Shown here piece after piece: positions 8,438 through 16,113 of a stretch of 21,677 nucleotides of DNA (position 1 is the stretch's first letter; every line of letters begins with the position of its first letter). Origin of the DNA: JANLSE01 sp038214135 (lineage in GTDB: Bacteria > Chloroflexota > Chloroflexia > Chloroflexales > Roseiflexaceae). The position numbers were made by a program, and so were the translations under genes. The DNA lies in the NCBI GenBank assembly GCA_038214135.1, contig JBBQSD010000109.1:1-21677 (forward strand), given 5' to 3'. The notes beneath the pieces were generated by a model. It was not told the origin of the DNA, searched no databases, and worked only from the letters and a program-made list of their open reading frames with translations.

Positions 8438-8754
8438 CTGTATACAAACAGCCAATCAGTTGGCAGGGTAGTTGGCATGCGGAATGCTATAATCTCGGTA
8501 AGCATTCAGCTATCAGCTTGCAGGATGATGATGGCGAATGCATATTGGCTCCGCCCTTCCATCCGCAGGCTGATGATCTTTTACATTTTAATCGGGTATA
8601 ACCTGCCCCGCAGGCTGAAGCCTGCGGCGAGGGGTTCGTTTAATCTTTGCCGCAGGCTTCAGCCTGCGGATGGATGAGCAATGCCATATCCCCGATTCAT
8701 TGATCAATCTTCATCAGCCCGCCGCGTGCGAGTGAACAATAGTACCCGATTGAT
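8438..8754. other. Gene-free 317-bp interval
   Basis: No credible gene lies here. It contains a small hairpin (GCCAATCAGTTGGC, 8451-8464) without a U tract, and then the hairpin-rich inverted-repeat element at 8559-8673. The last 80 bases hold no recognisable promoter or strong ribosome binding site for the kinase gene. Confidence 0.7.
8559..8673. repeat. MITE/REP-like element with nested hairpins
   Basis: The ends are an exact inverted repeat: CCATCCGCAGGCTGA (8559-8573) and TCAGCCTGCGGATGG (8659-8673). Inside, CCGCAGGCTGAAGCCTGCGG (8608-8627) and CCGCAGGCTTCAGCCTGCGG (8650-8669) are each 8-bp hairpins with four-base loops, and are reverse complements of one another. The 22-bp spacer between them (8628-8649) is T-rich at its right end. 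Loops of TGAA/TTCA resemble those of IS200/IS605-derived palindromes, so this may be a non-autonomous relic, but no transposase is present. Confidence 0.75.
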
Positions 8755-11379
8755 ATGCCCGTGATACGCAAACTTTTTCATTACCTGGCTACATCGGTTT
8801 CCTATACATTTGCGGTGACGCTGATCGCCACGGTCAGCGGCCAGATCGCAGCTGGGTTGGCTGTGGCCTTTGTTCTGATACTCGCCGATATGTCGCTGGT
8901 GCGTGCAATCATCTTTCTCGCAACAGTCATCTGCTCGCTGACGATTGTTTCATTGATCAGTTTTGTTCGTAATGGCCTGCTGCGCCGCTGGCAGCTACGG
9001 GTCGAGATCCATAGCTTTCGTCCGATCAATGACCACACAAGTGGCCTAGAACTAGTTGGCGAACCAGATGTTAGCACGCTGCAATCGATTGCGAGTGCAA
9101 TTGATTTGATGCCGCGCCGCTTTACGCAGCTCTCGATCTTGCTTGCTATGTGCCTGGTTACATGTGTATTATTGGCCGATGTGCTTGCATCGGGCGTATT
9201 TTCGGGCGCGTTGATCATTCTGCTTGGCGGAAGCCTATCGGTTCCATTGTTTCTAATGATTGGTATTCCAGCAATCGAAATCCTGAATGCGCCACTGCGC
9301 TGCGAAGTCCGCCGACGCCTGGCCCAACACAATGCGTGGAATGGGCCTGTCGTTCAAACAAATCTGACACTGAAGCTCAATTATTTCGTTGCCCTGATTC
9401 TGATCAGCCTGATTATTGTTGGCGCACTCCTGCTCCGAACCGGGCCGCTGAACACTGGGTTGGTTGCCGGATTCACCCTGGTGACGCTGCTGATTGGCGT
9501 TATTCTGACAAGCGTCATACGCGCTTCAATTCTGCAATCGCTGGAGGATATTCGGGCAGCGGCAGAACAGCTCCCTGAGGCACGCACCGCACATCTGCGT
9601 TCCTCAAGCGTGTTTAGTGAATTTATTGCCGTTTCCGATAGTGTTCACCGAGCAACACAGGCCGTGGTTGGGTATCGTGAGCAGCTACGCGAACTGAATG
9701 CCGATCTCGAACATAAAGTCGAAACACGGGTGCAGGAGCTGACAAACGAACGTAACCGGCTCAATCTGGCATTGCGCGATCTGGCGGTAGCGCGTGACCA
9801 CGCACTCGAAGCGAGCCGAGCCAAGAGCGCATTTCTAGCAAACATGAGCCATGAGCTGCGTACACCACTGAATGCGATCATTGGCTATAGCGAAATGCTG
9901 GAGGAAGATGCTGCGGATCTGGGGGTCAGCGAAATAACCTCGGATCTGCATAAGATCCATACAGCCGGGAAACATCTGCTCAGCCTGATCAATGATGTAC
10001 TCGACCTCTCGAAGATCGAGGCTGGCAAGATGGATCTGCACCTCGAATCCTTCGATGTTGCCGGATTGGTCGATGAAGTGCTGGTGACGGTTGGGCCGAT
10101 GCTTGAACGCCGCCATAATACGCTGGTGCTGGAACAATCCGCGCTGGTTGGTAGTATCCACGCGGATGTGACAAAAGTACGGCAGATCTTGGTCAACCTG
10201 CTTTCGAATGCGGCCAAGTTCACCGAAAACGGAACGATCACTCTTCGGGTAGTATCCTCATACGATCCAGAGCAAACAAGCAATGCAAGCGATTCATCAA
10301 TTGCAGAACTGCGTAGCGCCAATGGCGCTACTGATGATAGCCAACCAGCCACAGTTATCTTTGAGGTTCACGATACTGGCATTGGTATGAGCAAAACGCA
10401 GATCGAGCGCCTGTTTCAGGCATTCAATCAAGCCGACTCATCGACAACACGTAAATATGGTGGCACAGGCTTAGGGTTAGCGATCAGCCGCCATTTCTGC
10501 CGCATGATGGGTGGCGATATCCGCGTTACAAGCACGGAAGGCGTTGGTTCGGTGTTTCGGGTTACGCTGCCCGAAGTGGTGATCGATCCCGATCACGACG
10601 AGCGACCGCGCGAACGGCCAGCAATTACGCCTGGGCAAGAACCCATCCTGCTGGCAATCGATGATGACCCACAGGTGCCCGAACTCCTTCAGCGCTACCT
10701 GATACGCGAGGGCATTCGGGTCGTTGGAGCTTCAACTGGTGCAGAGGGGTTGTATCTGGCACGAACGCTCGCGCCAATCGCTATCACACTCGATGTGATG
10801 ATGCCCAAAATGGATGGCTGGACGGTTCTAACAGAACTCAAAGCAGAACCAGAACTCGCCGATATTCCAATTATCATGCTTACTATTGTTGAAGATCGGC
10901 GGCTTGGCTATAGCCTTGGTGTGGCCGATTATCTCACCAAACCGCTTGACCGAACCAAACTGATTGAGCTTGTTCGCAAATACCGCCAGCAGGAGGCAAC
11001 AGCACTTGTCGTTGACGACGACCCAGATACGCGTGAGGTGATGCGGCGCACGCTTGAGCGTGATGGATGGGCCGTCACAGAGGCCGAAAATGGAAGAGTT
11101 GGCCTTGCCCAGCTCAACCGCCAGATTCCAGCGGTGATTGTTCTGGATCTGATGATGCCCGAGATTGATGGATTTGCGTTTGTGGCCGAACTGCGCGCCA
11201 ACCCACGCTGGCATAATATTCCCGTCGTCGTCGTCACTGCCAAACAACTCTCACTTGGCGAGCAACTGCGCCTGAATGGCTCAGTTGAGCGAGTGCTGAC
11301 GAAGAATGCGACCAATCGTGATGAATTGCTGGATACATTGCGGCGATCATTGCAGGGGTATATTGATGCGGCGGGCTAA
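8755..11379 (+). CDS. Hybrid sensor histidine kinase with two receiver domains
   Basis: The 874-residue protein has about six transmembrane helices (roughly 13-43, 50-72, 127-145, 151-172, 209-228, 233-255), a HAMP-like linker (about 253-303), a coiled coil (305-355), a HisKA domain with His366 in SHELRTP, and a HATPase domain with N-box Asn481/Asn485, DTGIGM (540-545) and GGTGLGLAI (569-577). Two receiver domains follow: REC1 (about 629-743) with Asp636-638, phosphoacceptor Asp680 and Lys729; REC2 (about 749-868) with Asp754-756, Asp798 and Lys850. All key phosphorelay residues are present, so both receivers should be active. There is no extracellular sensor domain, PAS or Hpt; the signal may be sensed in the membrane. 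An in-frame TAG at 8740-8742 limits the start; the ATG at 8755 has no clear ribosome binding site. No partner regulator is adjacent. Confidence 0.92.
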   Translation: MPVIRKLFHYLATSVSYTFAVTLIATVSGQIAAGLAVAFVLILADMSLVRAIIFLATVICSLTIVSLISFVRNGLLRRWQLRVEIHSFRPINDHTSGLELVGEPDVSTLQSIASAIDLMPRRFTQLSILLAMCLVTCVLLADVLASGVFSGALIILLGGSLSVPLFLMIGIPAIEILNAPLRCEVRRRLAQHNAWNGPVVQTNLTLKLNYFVALILISLIIVGALLLRTGPLNTGLVAGFTLVTLLIGVILTSVIRASILQSLEDIRAAAEQLPEARTAHLRSSSVFSEFIAVSDSVHRATQAVVGYREQLRELNADLEHKVETRVQELTNERNRLNLALRDLAVARDHALEASRAKSAFLANMSHELRTPLNAIIGYSEMLEEDAADLGVSEITSDLHKIHTAGKHLLSLINDVLDLSKIEAGKMDLHLESFDVAGLVDEVLVTVGPMLERRHNTLVLEQSALVGSIHADVTKVRQILVNLLSNAAKFTENGTITLRVVSSYDPEQTSNASDSSIAELRSANGATDDSQPATVIFEVHDTGIGMSKTQIERLFQAFNQADSSTTRKYGGTGLGLAISRHFCRMMGGDIRVTSTEGVGSVFRVTLPEVVIDPDHDERPRERPAITPGQEPILLAIDDDPQVPELLQRYLIREGIRVVGASTGAEGLYLARTLAPIAITLDVMMPKMDGWTVLTELKAEPELADIPIIMLTIVEDRRLGYSLGVADYLTKPLDRTKLIELVRKYRQQEATALVVDDDPDTREVMRRTLERDGWAVTEAENGRVGLAQLNRQIPAVIVLDLMMPEIDGFAFVAELRANPRWHNIPVVVVTAKQLSLGEQLRLNGSVERVLTKNATNRDELLDTLRRSLQGYIDAAG

Positions 11380-11413
11380 TGAGCACTGTGCTGCACCAGG
11401 GTACGGAATAAAG

Positions 11414-11510
11414 CCCCTCTCCCACTACGGGGAGAGGGGTTGGGGTGAGGGGCAGCAGGACGCCCGCGACCAAAAACCTACCTCAAAAGAGAGGGGCCGG
11501 GGGGTGAGGG
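11414..11510. repeat. C/G-rich hairpin repeat at a convergent junction
   Basis: CCCCTCTCCC (11414-11423) pairs with GGGAGAGGGG (11430-11439), followed by TTGGGGTGAGGGG. A second, partial copy (GAGAGGGGCCGGGGGGTGAGGG without its left arm) is at 11489-11510. The element lies between a + strand and a - strand gene and may terminate both. The same style of repeat recurs at 17272-17347. Confidence 0.7.
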
Positions 11511-11522
11511 TAATACCAATTC

Positions 11523-13142
11523 TTACTTCACGGTAATGCGGCCCTCAACGGCTGCGTTCACTGGTGAATTGGCGCTGATATACTCCGATAGGGTATCGTT
11601 ATCCAGGAAGCCGGTATCGACCTTGCCGGTTCCTTTTGTGAGTACACTATAGCCATCGCCGCCTGCGGCAATAAAATTATTGACCACGATCTTGTATGAT
11701 GCGGCTGGATCAAGCGGCTTATACCCACTGCCATCCTTGACATCAACACTCCCGATACGGCTTCCCACTGCGGCTTTTGGCTCAAATGTATAGCGCATAC
11801 CGCCAACCTGTGGGAAGCGACCAGCACCAGCTTCGACCTGACTGACGCCATTCTCCAGCGCCTCACGAACTTGCGCGCCAGTGATTGTCATCACCACCAT
11901 TGTGTTGCCGAATGGCAATACTTCCAGCACATTCCCAAGGGTGATTGGGCCAGCAGCAATACTTGTGCGAACACCGCCACCATTGACGATTGCCAGCGTT
12001 GTGCCAGCAGCTTTCGTCTTGGCCAATGTTGAATCCGCGACGAAATTACCCAGGTTTGTTTCTTTCGAGCGGACATCGGTGCGTGCGCCATTGAGCAGTA
12101 CACTTGTGTCACCGATTTTCTGCTTGCGCAGCGCATTGATTGGCGCACTAAACACGGCAATGCGGTTCTCATAGCCTGGATCTGGCGTAATACTCGCCGC
12201 AACCTCGGTTGGTTGGCCTGCCACAACCGATGTAATATCGCCATTGGAATCGAAGCCAAGCGTCAGATCGCCAAGCCAACGGCCCCACTCCCAATCGGTT
12301 GCGATGATTACTGGCTTCCCAGATGGCGAGGGAACGACCTCGGGGTATGGCTGCGCGCTGGTTGGCTTGGGCAGCATGGCGCCCATTGGCGTGTGCGAAT
12401 GGCCGCCAATGATCGCCGCAACGCCATCAACACGTTTGCCAAGATCGCGATCAACCGTGATCCCGAGGTGGCTGAGCACAATGATCTTGTTCACGCCACG
12501 CGAGCGCAGATCGGCGACACCCAGTTTAACGGCATCGATCGCTGGGGTGAATGTAATACCAGGGCCGGGGTTGCTGAGTGTCTCTGTGTCTTCTGTCGTC
12601 ACACCAATAATGCCAATTGGTTGCCCACCAACCCATTTGACATACCAGGGGGTGATTTTGCCATACAATGGCGAGCTGCGATCAGTCTTGATATTGGCGC
12701 TCAGAACCGGGAACTTGGCGCGGCTGATAAAATCGGCCAGCGGCTGTTGGCCAATATCAAATTCGTGGTTGCCAATCGCAACGGCGTCGTATTCAAGTGC
12801 ATTATAGAATTCCAGATCGGCTAGGCCACGATACTGTGTGAAAAACAGCGTCCCCTGGAAGACATCGCCAGCATCGAGCAGCAACACATTTTGTTTGCTC
12901 GCATCCCTACGCAGGCCGTCCAGCAGGGTTTTGCGGCGCGAAACACCGGCATGGATTGGAGCAACTGGCGTACCACCAGTCACTGGCTCGATGCGTGCAT
13001 GGTGATCATTGGTGTGGAAGATCCGTAATTGGTAGGCTTCAGGGCCAGCAGCTTCGACGGTTAGGCCAGTATAGGCAAAGACCAACGTTCCGGTTCCGAC
13101 GGCGATATTCCGCAAAAATGTGCGCCGCGACATCTTAACCAT
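11523..13142 (-). CDS. Tat-exported 5'-nucleotidase / cyclic nucleotide phosphodiesterase
   Basis: The 539-residue protein carries a twin-arginine signal (SRRTFLR, 5-11; hydrophobic to about 27) and a two-domain UshA/CpdB-like architecture. The N-terminal calcineurin-like metallophosphatase shows HTNDHH (43-48), LDAGDVFQG (89-97), GNHEFD (124-129), SHLG (224-227) and GGHSH (246-250), giving the expected two-metal ligands. The C-terminal substrate domain (about 340-510) has NGGGVR (387-392), LPFGN (409-413) and NFIAAGGDGY (489-498). It should release phosphate and nucleosides from extracellular nucleotides. The ATG at 13142 is preceded by AAAGGA at about 10 bases; a longer frame starting at 13178 lacks such a site and would place 12 residues before the Tat motif. 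It is divergent from a paralog, with which it shares a 239-bp control region containing Pho-box-like repeats. Confidence 0.92.
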   Translation of the reverse strand: MVKMSRRTFLRNIAVGTGTLVFAYTGLTVEAAGPEAYQLRIFHTNDHHARIEPVTGGTPVAPIHAGVSRRKTLLDGLRRDASKQNVLLLDAGDVFQGTLFFTQYRGLADLEFYNALEYDAVAIGNHEFDIGQQPLADFISRAKFPVLSANIKTDRSSPLYGKITPWYVKWVGGQPIGIIGVTTEDTETLSNPGPGITFTPAIDAVKLGVADLRSRGVNKIIVLSHLGITVDRDLGKRVDGVAAIIGGHSHTPMGAMLPKPTSAQPYPEVVPSPSGKPVIIATDWEWGRWLGDLTLGFDSNGDITSVVAGQPTEVAASITPDPGYENRIAVFSAPINALRKQKIGDTSVLLNGARTDVRSKETNLGNFVADSTLAKTKAAGTTLAIVNGGGVRTSIAAGPITLGNVLEVLPFGNTMVVMTITGAQVREALENGVSQVEAGAGRFPQVGGMRYTFEPKAAVGSRIGSVDVKDGSGYKPLDPAASYKIVVNNFIAAGGDGYSVLTKGTGKVDTGFLDNDTLSEYISANSPVNAAVEGRITVK

Positions 13143-13213
13143 ACTGAGATTCCTTTCATGTTGGCATGCGAATTCCAACCATAGATGGATAATGAATGGA
13201 TGGTTATGGTTAC

Positions 13214-13242
13214 TTGACCAATTTTCGATTGGTGGCTAAGAT
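13214..13242 (+). promoter_or_regulatory. Candidate + strand promoter with an overlapping dyad
   Basis: TTGACC (13214-13219) and TAAGAT (13237-13242) are 17 bp apart. A perfect dyad, ACCAAT-TTTCG-ATTGGT (13217-13233), fills the -35/spacer region and could be an operator. An alternative Pho-type promoter for the same gene lies further downstream (13306-13340), so both cannot be assumed to be used. Confidence 0.3.
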
Positions 13243-13258
13243 TACAGCAGGATGACAG
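13241..13258 (-). promoter_or_regulatory. Pho-box-like direct repeat upstream of the minus-strand nucleotidase
   Basis: Read on the minus strand the sequence is CTGTCAT-CCTG-CTGTAAT, matching 13 of 14 positions of the two 7-mers of the E. coli PhoB consensus in exact 11-bp phase. A third, weaker 7-mer, CTATGAT, lies one further 11-bp step upstream (13263-13269). No convincing -10 is seen 10-11 bp downstream of it. Confidence 0.5.
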
Positions 13259-13305
13259 TGCTATCATAGCATGCTAATGCAAGGAGATTACCTTTCCTTA
13301 ATAGG

Positions 13306-13340
13306 CTGTTACGATACAGTTAGTAATGAAGCATTATCAT
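13306..13340 (+). promoter_or_regulatory. Pho-type promoter candidate for the plus-strand nucleotidase
   Basis: CTGTTAC-GATA-CAGTTAG (13306-13323) is a Pho-box-like 7-4-7 arrangement (6/7 and 4/7 matches). It is followed after 11 bp by TATCAT (13335-13340), a 5/6 match to the -10 consensus, as in classical PhoB-activated promoters that lack a -35. The second half-site is weak. Confidence 0.35.
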
Positions 13341-13381
13341 CCCGAATACCATGTTGGAGTCTATAGTAAAGAGAAGGTGCC

Positions 13382-15301
13382 ATGGTTCGCATCAACCGAC
13401 GTACATTTTTCCGCCGCACTGTTGCCCTGGGCGCAGGTGCAGCTCTCACACTCTATGGCGGTGGTCGCTATCGGATCACCTATGCCGCTGGCCCAGAAGT
13501 ATATTTCCTCCGCATTGCCCATACCAACGATCATCACGCCCGTATTGAACCCGAAACCGTGACCATCCGCTCAACCCCCGCACCAGCAATCACCCGCAAC
13601 TTTGGTGGCGTTGCCCGCCGGAAGACTCTGATTGACGCAATTCGGGCTGAAGCTCTTATTGCCACCCGCGATCTGCTCGTTTTGGATGCTGGGGATGTGT
13701 TCCAGGGCACATTGTACTTCAACCAGTACAATGGCCTGGCCGATCTCGATTTCTATCGGCGGATTGGCTATGATGCCGTCGCAATCGGTAATCACGAATT
13801 CGACAAGGGTGCGCAGACGCTGGCCGATTTCATTACTGGCGCAACGACTGGCACCTACCCAGGCCAGCCAGCATTCACAGCAGGTACGAACTTCCCTGTG
13901 CTAAGCGCCAATATTACCGTTGCCGCTGGCTCACCATTGGTCGGCTTGATCCAGCCACGGATCACCAAAGCGTTTGTAGGAAGTGGACAGACAATCGGTA
14001 TCTTCGGCCTGACGACCGAGGATACTGCGGTTCTGAGCAGCCCTGGCCCATTGGTGACATTCACAGCGGCAACGGCGGCGGCACAGGCCCAGGTTGCTGC
14101 CCTTCAGGGCGCTGGCGTCAACAAGATCATCCTACTCAGCCACCTTGGCTATACCGTTGATCTGGCACTTGCAGCAGCAGTCTCTGGGATCGATGTGATC
14201 GTCGGGGGCCATTCGCACACCCCGATCCTGCCAAGTGGCTTCGCTGCACCTGTTGGCATTAACGCGGCTGGCCCATACCCAACCAATGTCACGGCACCAG
14301 ATGGCAATACCTGTGTGGTTGTGACAGACTGGGAGTGGGGCAAGTGGCTTGGCGATATCACGATTGGCTTTGACGCAACCGGCGCTGTCACCAGCGCAAC
14401 CGGCACAATCAAGCCAGTCTGGGCCGATGGCATCACTGGAACTCCACCACGGGCGCTGCTGACAAACGAAGGAACCGATGTCGGTGCCGATGCAGATTTC
14501 AAAACCAGGATCGATACCGTCTACAAGCCGCCGATTACGGTATTGCAGAACACAAAAATCGGTGCAACCGCTGTTATTTTGAATGGTGGCTCGGCATTCC
14601 GTACCCGTGAGAGCAACCTTGGCAGCCTGATCGCCGATGCACTATTGGATAAGACCAAGCCAGCCGGTGCCCAGATCGTCATCACCAACAGTGGTGGTAT
14701 CCGCAATACAATCAATATTGGCGATGTTTCGGTTGGCAATGTGCTGAGCGTACTGCCATTCGGCAATACTGTTGCACTGGTGAACGTAAAGGGTGCGCAG
14801 ATTATTGCAGCGCTTGAGAATGGTGTTAGCCAGGTGGAAACAACTGCCGGACGATTCCCGCAGGTTGCCGGGCTACGCTTCTTCTGGAATCGCTATGGGC
14901 GTGCCGCCATCCAGGGAAGCGGCTCAACCGTAGCCGTCAAAGGCAACCGGGTTCGCAATGTTCAGATCAAGACAGATACTGGCTATGTGCCAATCGACCT
15001 AGCAGCGACCTATAAAGTGGCGACCAATAACTTCATGCTAACCGGTGGTGATGGTTATAATGCCTTTACACCAGGTGGCGACCTCGCCGACCCGACGACG
15101 AGTGGTGCGACCGACCAACTCGATACGGGCTTCGTAATGGCCGATGTGGTTCAGGATTACATCACAAAGCTTTCGGCCAGCGCACCAATCCAGTACACAA
15201 CCCAGGGGCGCATCCTGACAGACAGCGTATGGATGCCATCGTTTGCAATTGCGGATGCTACGACTCCGGCAAGTACGCTTGTCGAAACAAGCGCTAAATA
15301 A
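13382..15301 (+). CDS. Tat-exported 5'-nucleotidase family protein, divergent paralog
   Basis: The 639-residue paralog of the minus-strand enzyme has a Tat signal (NRRTFFRR, 5-12) and the same metallophosphatase motifs: HTNDHH (47-52), LDAGDVFQG (101-109), GNHEFD (136-141), SHLG (253-256) and GGHSH (275-279). The C-terminal domain shows NSGGIR (436-441), LPFGN (458-462) and NFMLTGGDGY (550-559). It is 100 residues longer than its partner, with added segments at about 58-72, 152-168, 500-523 and 563-578 and a C-terminal tail from about 612. It should hydrolyse exported nucleotides or 2',3'-cyclic nucleotides to supply phosphate. GAGAAGG (13371-13377) precedes the ATG. A strong terminator follows. 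Head-to-head paralogs suggest an inverted duplication followed by divergence of specificity. Confidence 0.92.
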   Translation: MVRINRRTFFRRTVALGAGAALTLYGGGRYRITYAAGPEVYFLRIAHTNDHHARIEPETVTIRSTPAPAITRNFGGVARRKTLIDAIRAEALIATRDLLVLDAGDVFQGTLYFNQYNGLADLDFYRRIGYDAVAIGNHEFDKGAQTLADFITGATTGTYPGQPAFTAGTNFPVLSANITVAAGSPLVGLIQPRITKAFVGSGQTIGIFGLTTEDTAVLSSPGPLVTFTAATAAAQAQVAALQGAGVNKIILLSHLGYTVDLALAAAVSGIDVIVGGHSHTPILPSGFAAPVGINAAGPYPTNVTAPDGNTCVVVTDWEWGKWLGDITIGFDATGAVTSATGTIKPVWADGITGTPPRALLTNEGTDVGADADFKTRIDTVYKPPITVLQNTKIGATAVILNGGSAFRTRESNLGSLIADALLDKTKPAGAQIVITNSGGIRNTINIGDVSVGNVLSVLPFGNTVALVNVKGAQIIAALENGVSQVETTAGRFPQVAGLRFFWNRYGRAAIQGSGSTVAVKGNRVRNVQIKTDTGYVPIDLAATYKVATNNFMLTGGDGYNAFTPGGDLADPTTSGATDQLDTGFVMADVVQDYITKLSASAPIQYTTQGRILTDSVWMPSFAIADATTPASTLVETSAK

Positions 15302-15319
15302 CAATTCTGATTATATTCC

Positions 15320-15358
15320 AAGCGCCCTCGTTCCCATTGCGAGAACGAGGGCGCTTTT
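15320..15358 (+). terminator. Rho-independent terminator after the plus-strand nucleotidase
   Basis: AAGCGCCCTCGTTC (15320-15333) pairs perfectly with GAACGAGGGCGCTT (15343-15356), 14 bp around a 9-base loop, ending in TTTT (15355-15358). Confidence 0.92.
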
Positions 15359-15398
15359 ATGCAAACATTATGGCCTGCGTAGGGGCGCTGTAACTTTG

Positions 15399-15407
15399 TG
15401 CTATGAT
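15399..15407 (+). promoter_or_regulatory. Extended -10 (TGCTATGAT) ahead of the thuA-like operon
   Basis: TG-C-TATGAT forms an extended -10 element 44 bases before the ATG at 15452. No -35 match was found at the right spacing, which is usual for extended -10 promoters. It lies just after the upstream terminator, as expected for a new transcription unit. Confidence 0.45.
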
Positions 15408-15451
15408 AGTGTCGAAGCCGACCAATACTAGAAGATAGAAAGAGGTTCCAT

Positions 15452-16096
15452 ATGAAATCAGCGTTGTTCGTATGGGGTGGCTGGGAGGGCCATGAGCCAA
15501 AGCAGTGTGTCGATATTTTCGCACCATTGCTCCAGGACCAGGGGTACGAAGTCACGATCTCGGATAGCCTCGATAGCTACCTGGATCGCGAGAAATTGCA
15601 CTCCTATAGTCTCATCTCCCAGGTCTACACGATGTCCACAATCACACGCGAACAAGAGCATGGGCTGCTCGAAGCCATCAAAAGCGGTGTCGGGTTTGCG
15701 GGCTGGCATGGCGGTATGGCCGATGCCTTTCGTAACAACACCGAGTATCAGTTTATGGTCGGCGGCCAATGGGTTGCGCACCCTGGCAATATCATTCCCT
15801 ATCATGTGACGATCACCAATCACGATCACCCAATTACCAGTGGGTTATCCGATTTCGACATGCGTTCGGAACAGTACTATCTCCATGTCGATCCAAACAA
15901 TAATGTATTGGCGACGACGACCTTCAGCGCTGAATATTGTGATTGGATCGAAGGCACGGTTATGCCCGTCGTCTGGACGCGCATGTGGGGCAAGGGGCGT
16001 GTGTCCTATACGTCACTTGGGCATGTTGCAAAGGATTTTGATGTGCCAGAAGCACGCGAGATCGTTCGGCGCGGCTTGTTATGGGCCAGTAAATAA
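15452..16096 (+). CDS. ThuA-like protein
   Basis: The 214-residue protein has the ThuA domain, a class I glutamine-amidotransferase-like fold linked to trehalose/sucrose use in Sinorhizobium ThuAB. Visible family features are LFVWGGWEGHEP (5-16) at the first strand, GFAGWHGG (81-88), GGQWVAHPG (104-112), SEQYY (139-143), MPVVWTR (171-177) and GKGRVSYTSLGH (180-191). The whole protein is a single domain, with no signal peptide, so it is cytoplasmic. It is followed after 17 bases by a Gfo/Idh/MocA dehydrogenase, the partner typical of ThuA (ThuB in Sinorhizobium), and the two are probably co-transcribed and act on oxidised (3-keto) sugars or glycosides. AAAGAGG (15439-15445) precedes the ATG. 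The sugar cannot be named from sequence. Confidence 0.88.
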   Translation: MKSALFVWGGWEGHEPKQCVDIFAPLLQDQGYEVTISDSLDSYLDREKLHSYSLISQVYTMSTITREQEHGLLEAIKSGVGFAGWHGGMADAFRNNTEYQFMVGGQWVAHPGNIIPYHVTITNHDHPITSGLSDFDMRSEQYYLHVDPNNNVLATTTFSAEYCDWIEGTVMPVVWTRMWGKGRVSYTSLGHVAKDFDVPEAREIVRRGLLWASK

Positions 16097-16113
16097 CATA
16101 GAAGGACATTATT

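Noticed and set aside
8451..8464. Terminator after valS
   Set aside because: GCCAA-TCAG-TTGGC forms a small hairpin, but no U tract follows.
13263..13269. TATGAT as a -10 for the minus-strand nucleotidase
   Set aside because: No -35 at the right spacing, and the word fits better as a weak third repeat of the Pho-like array.
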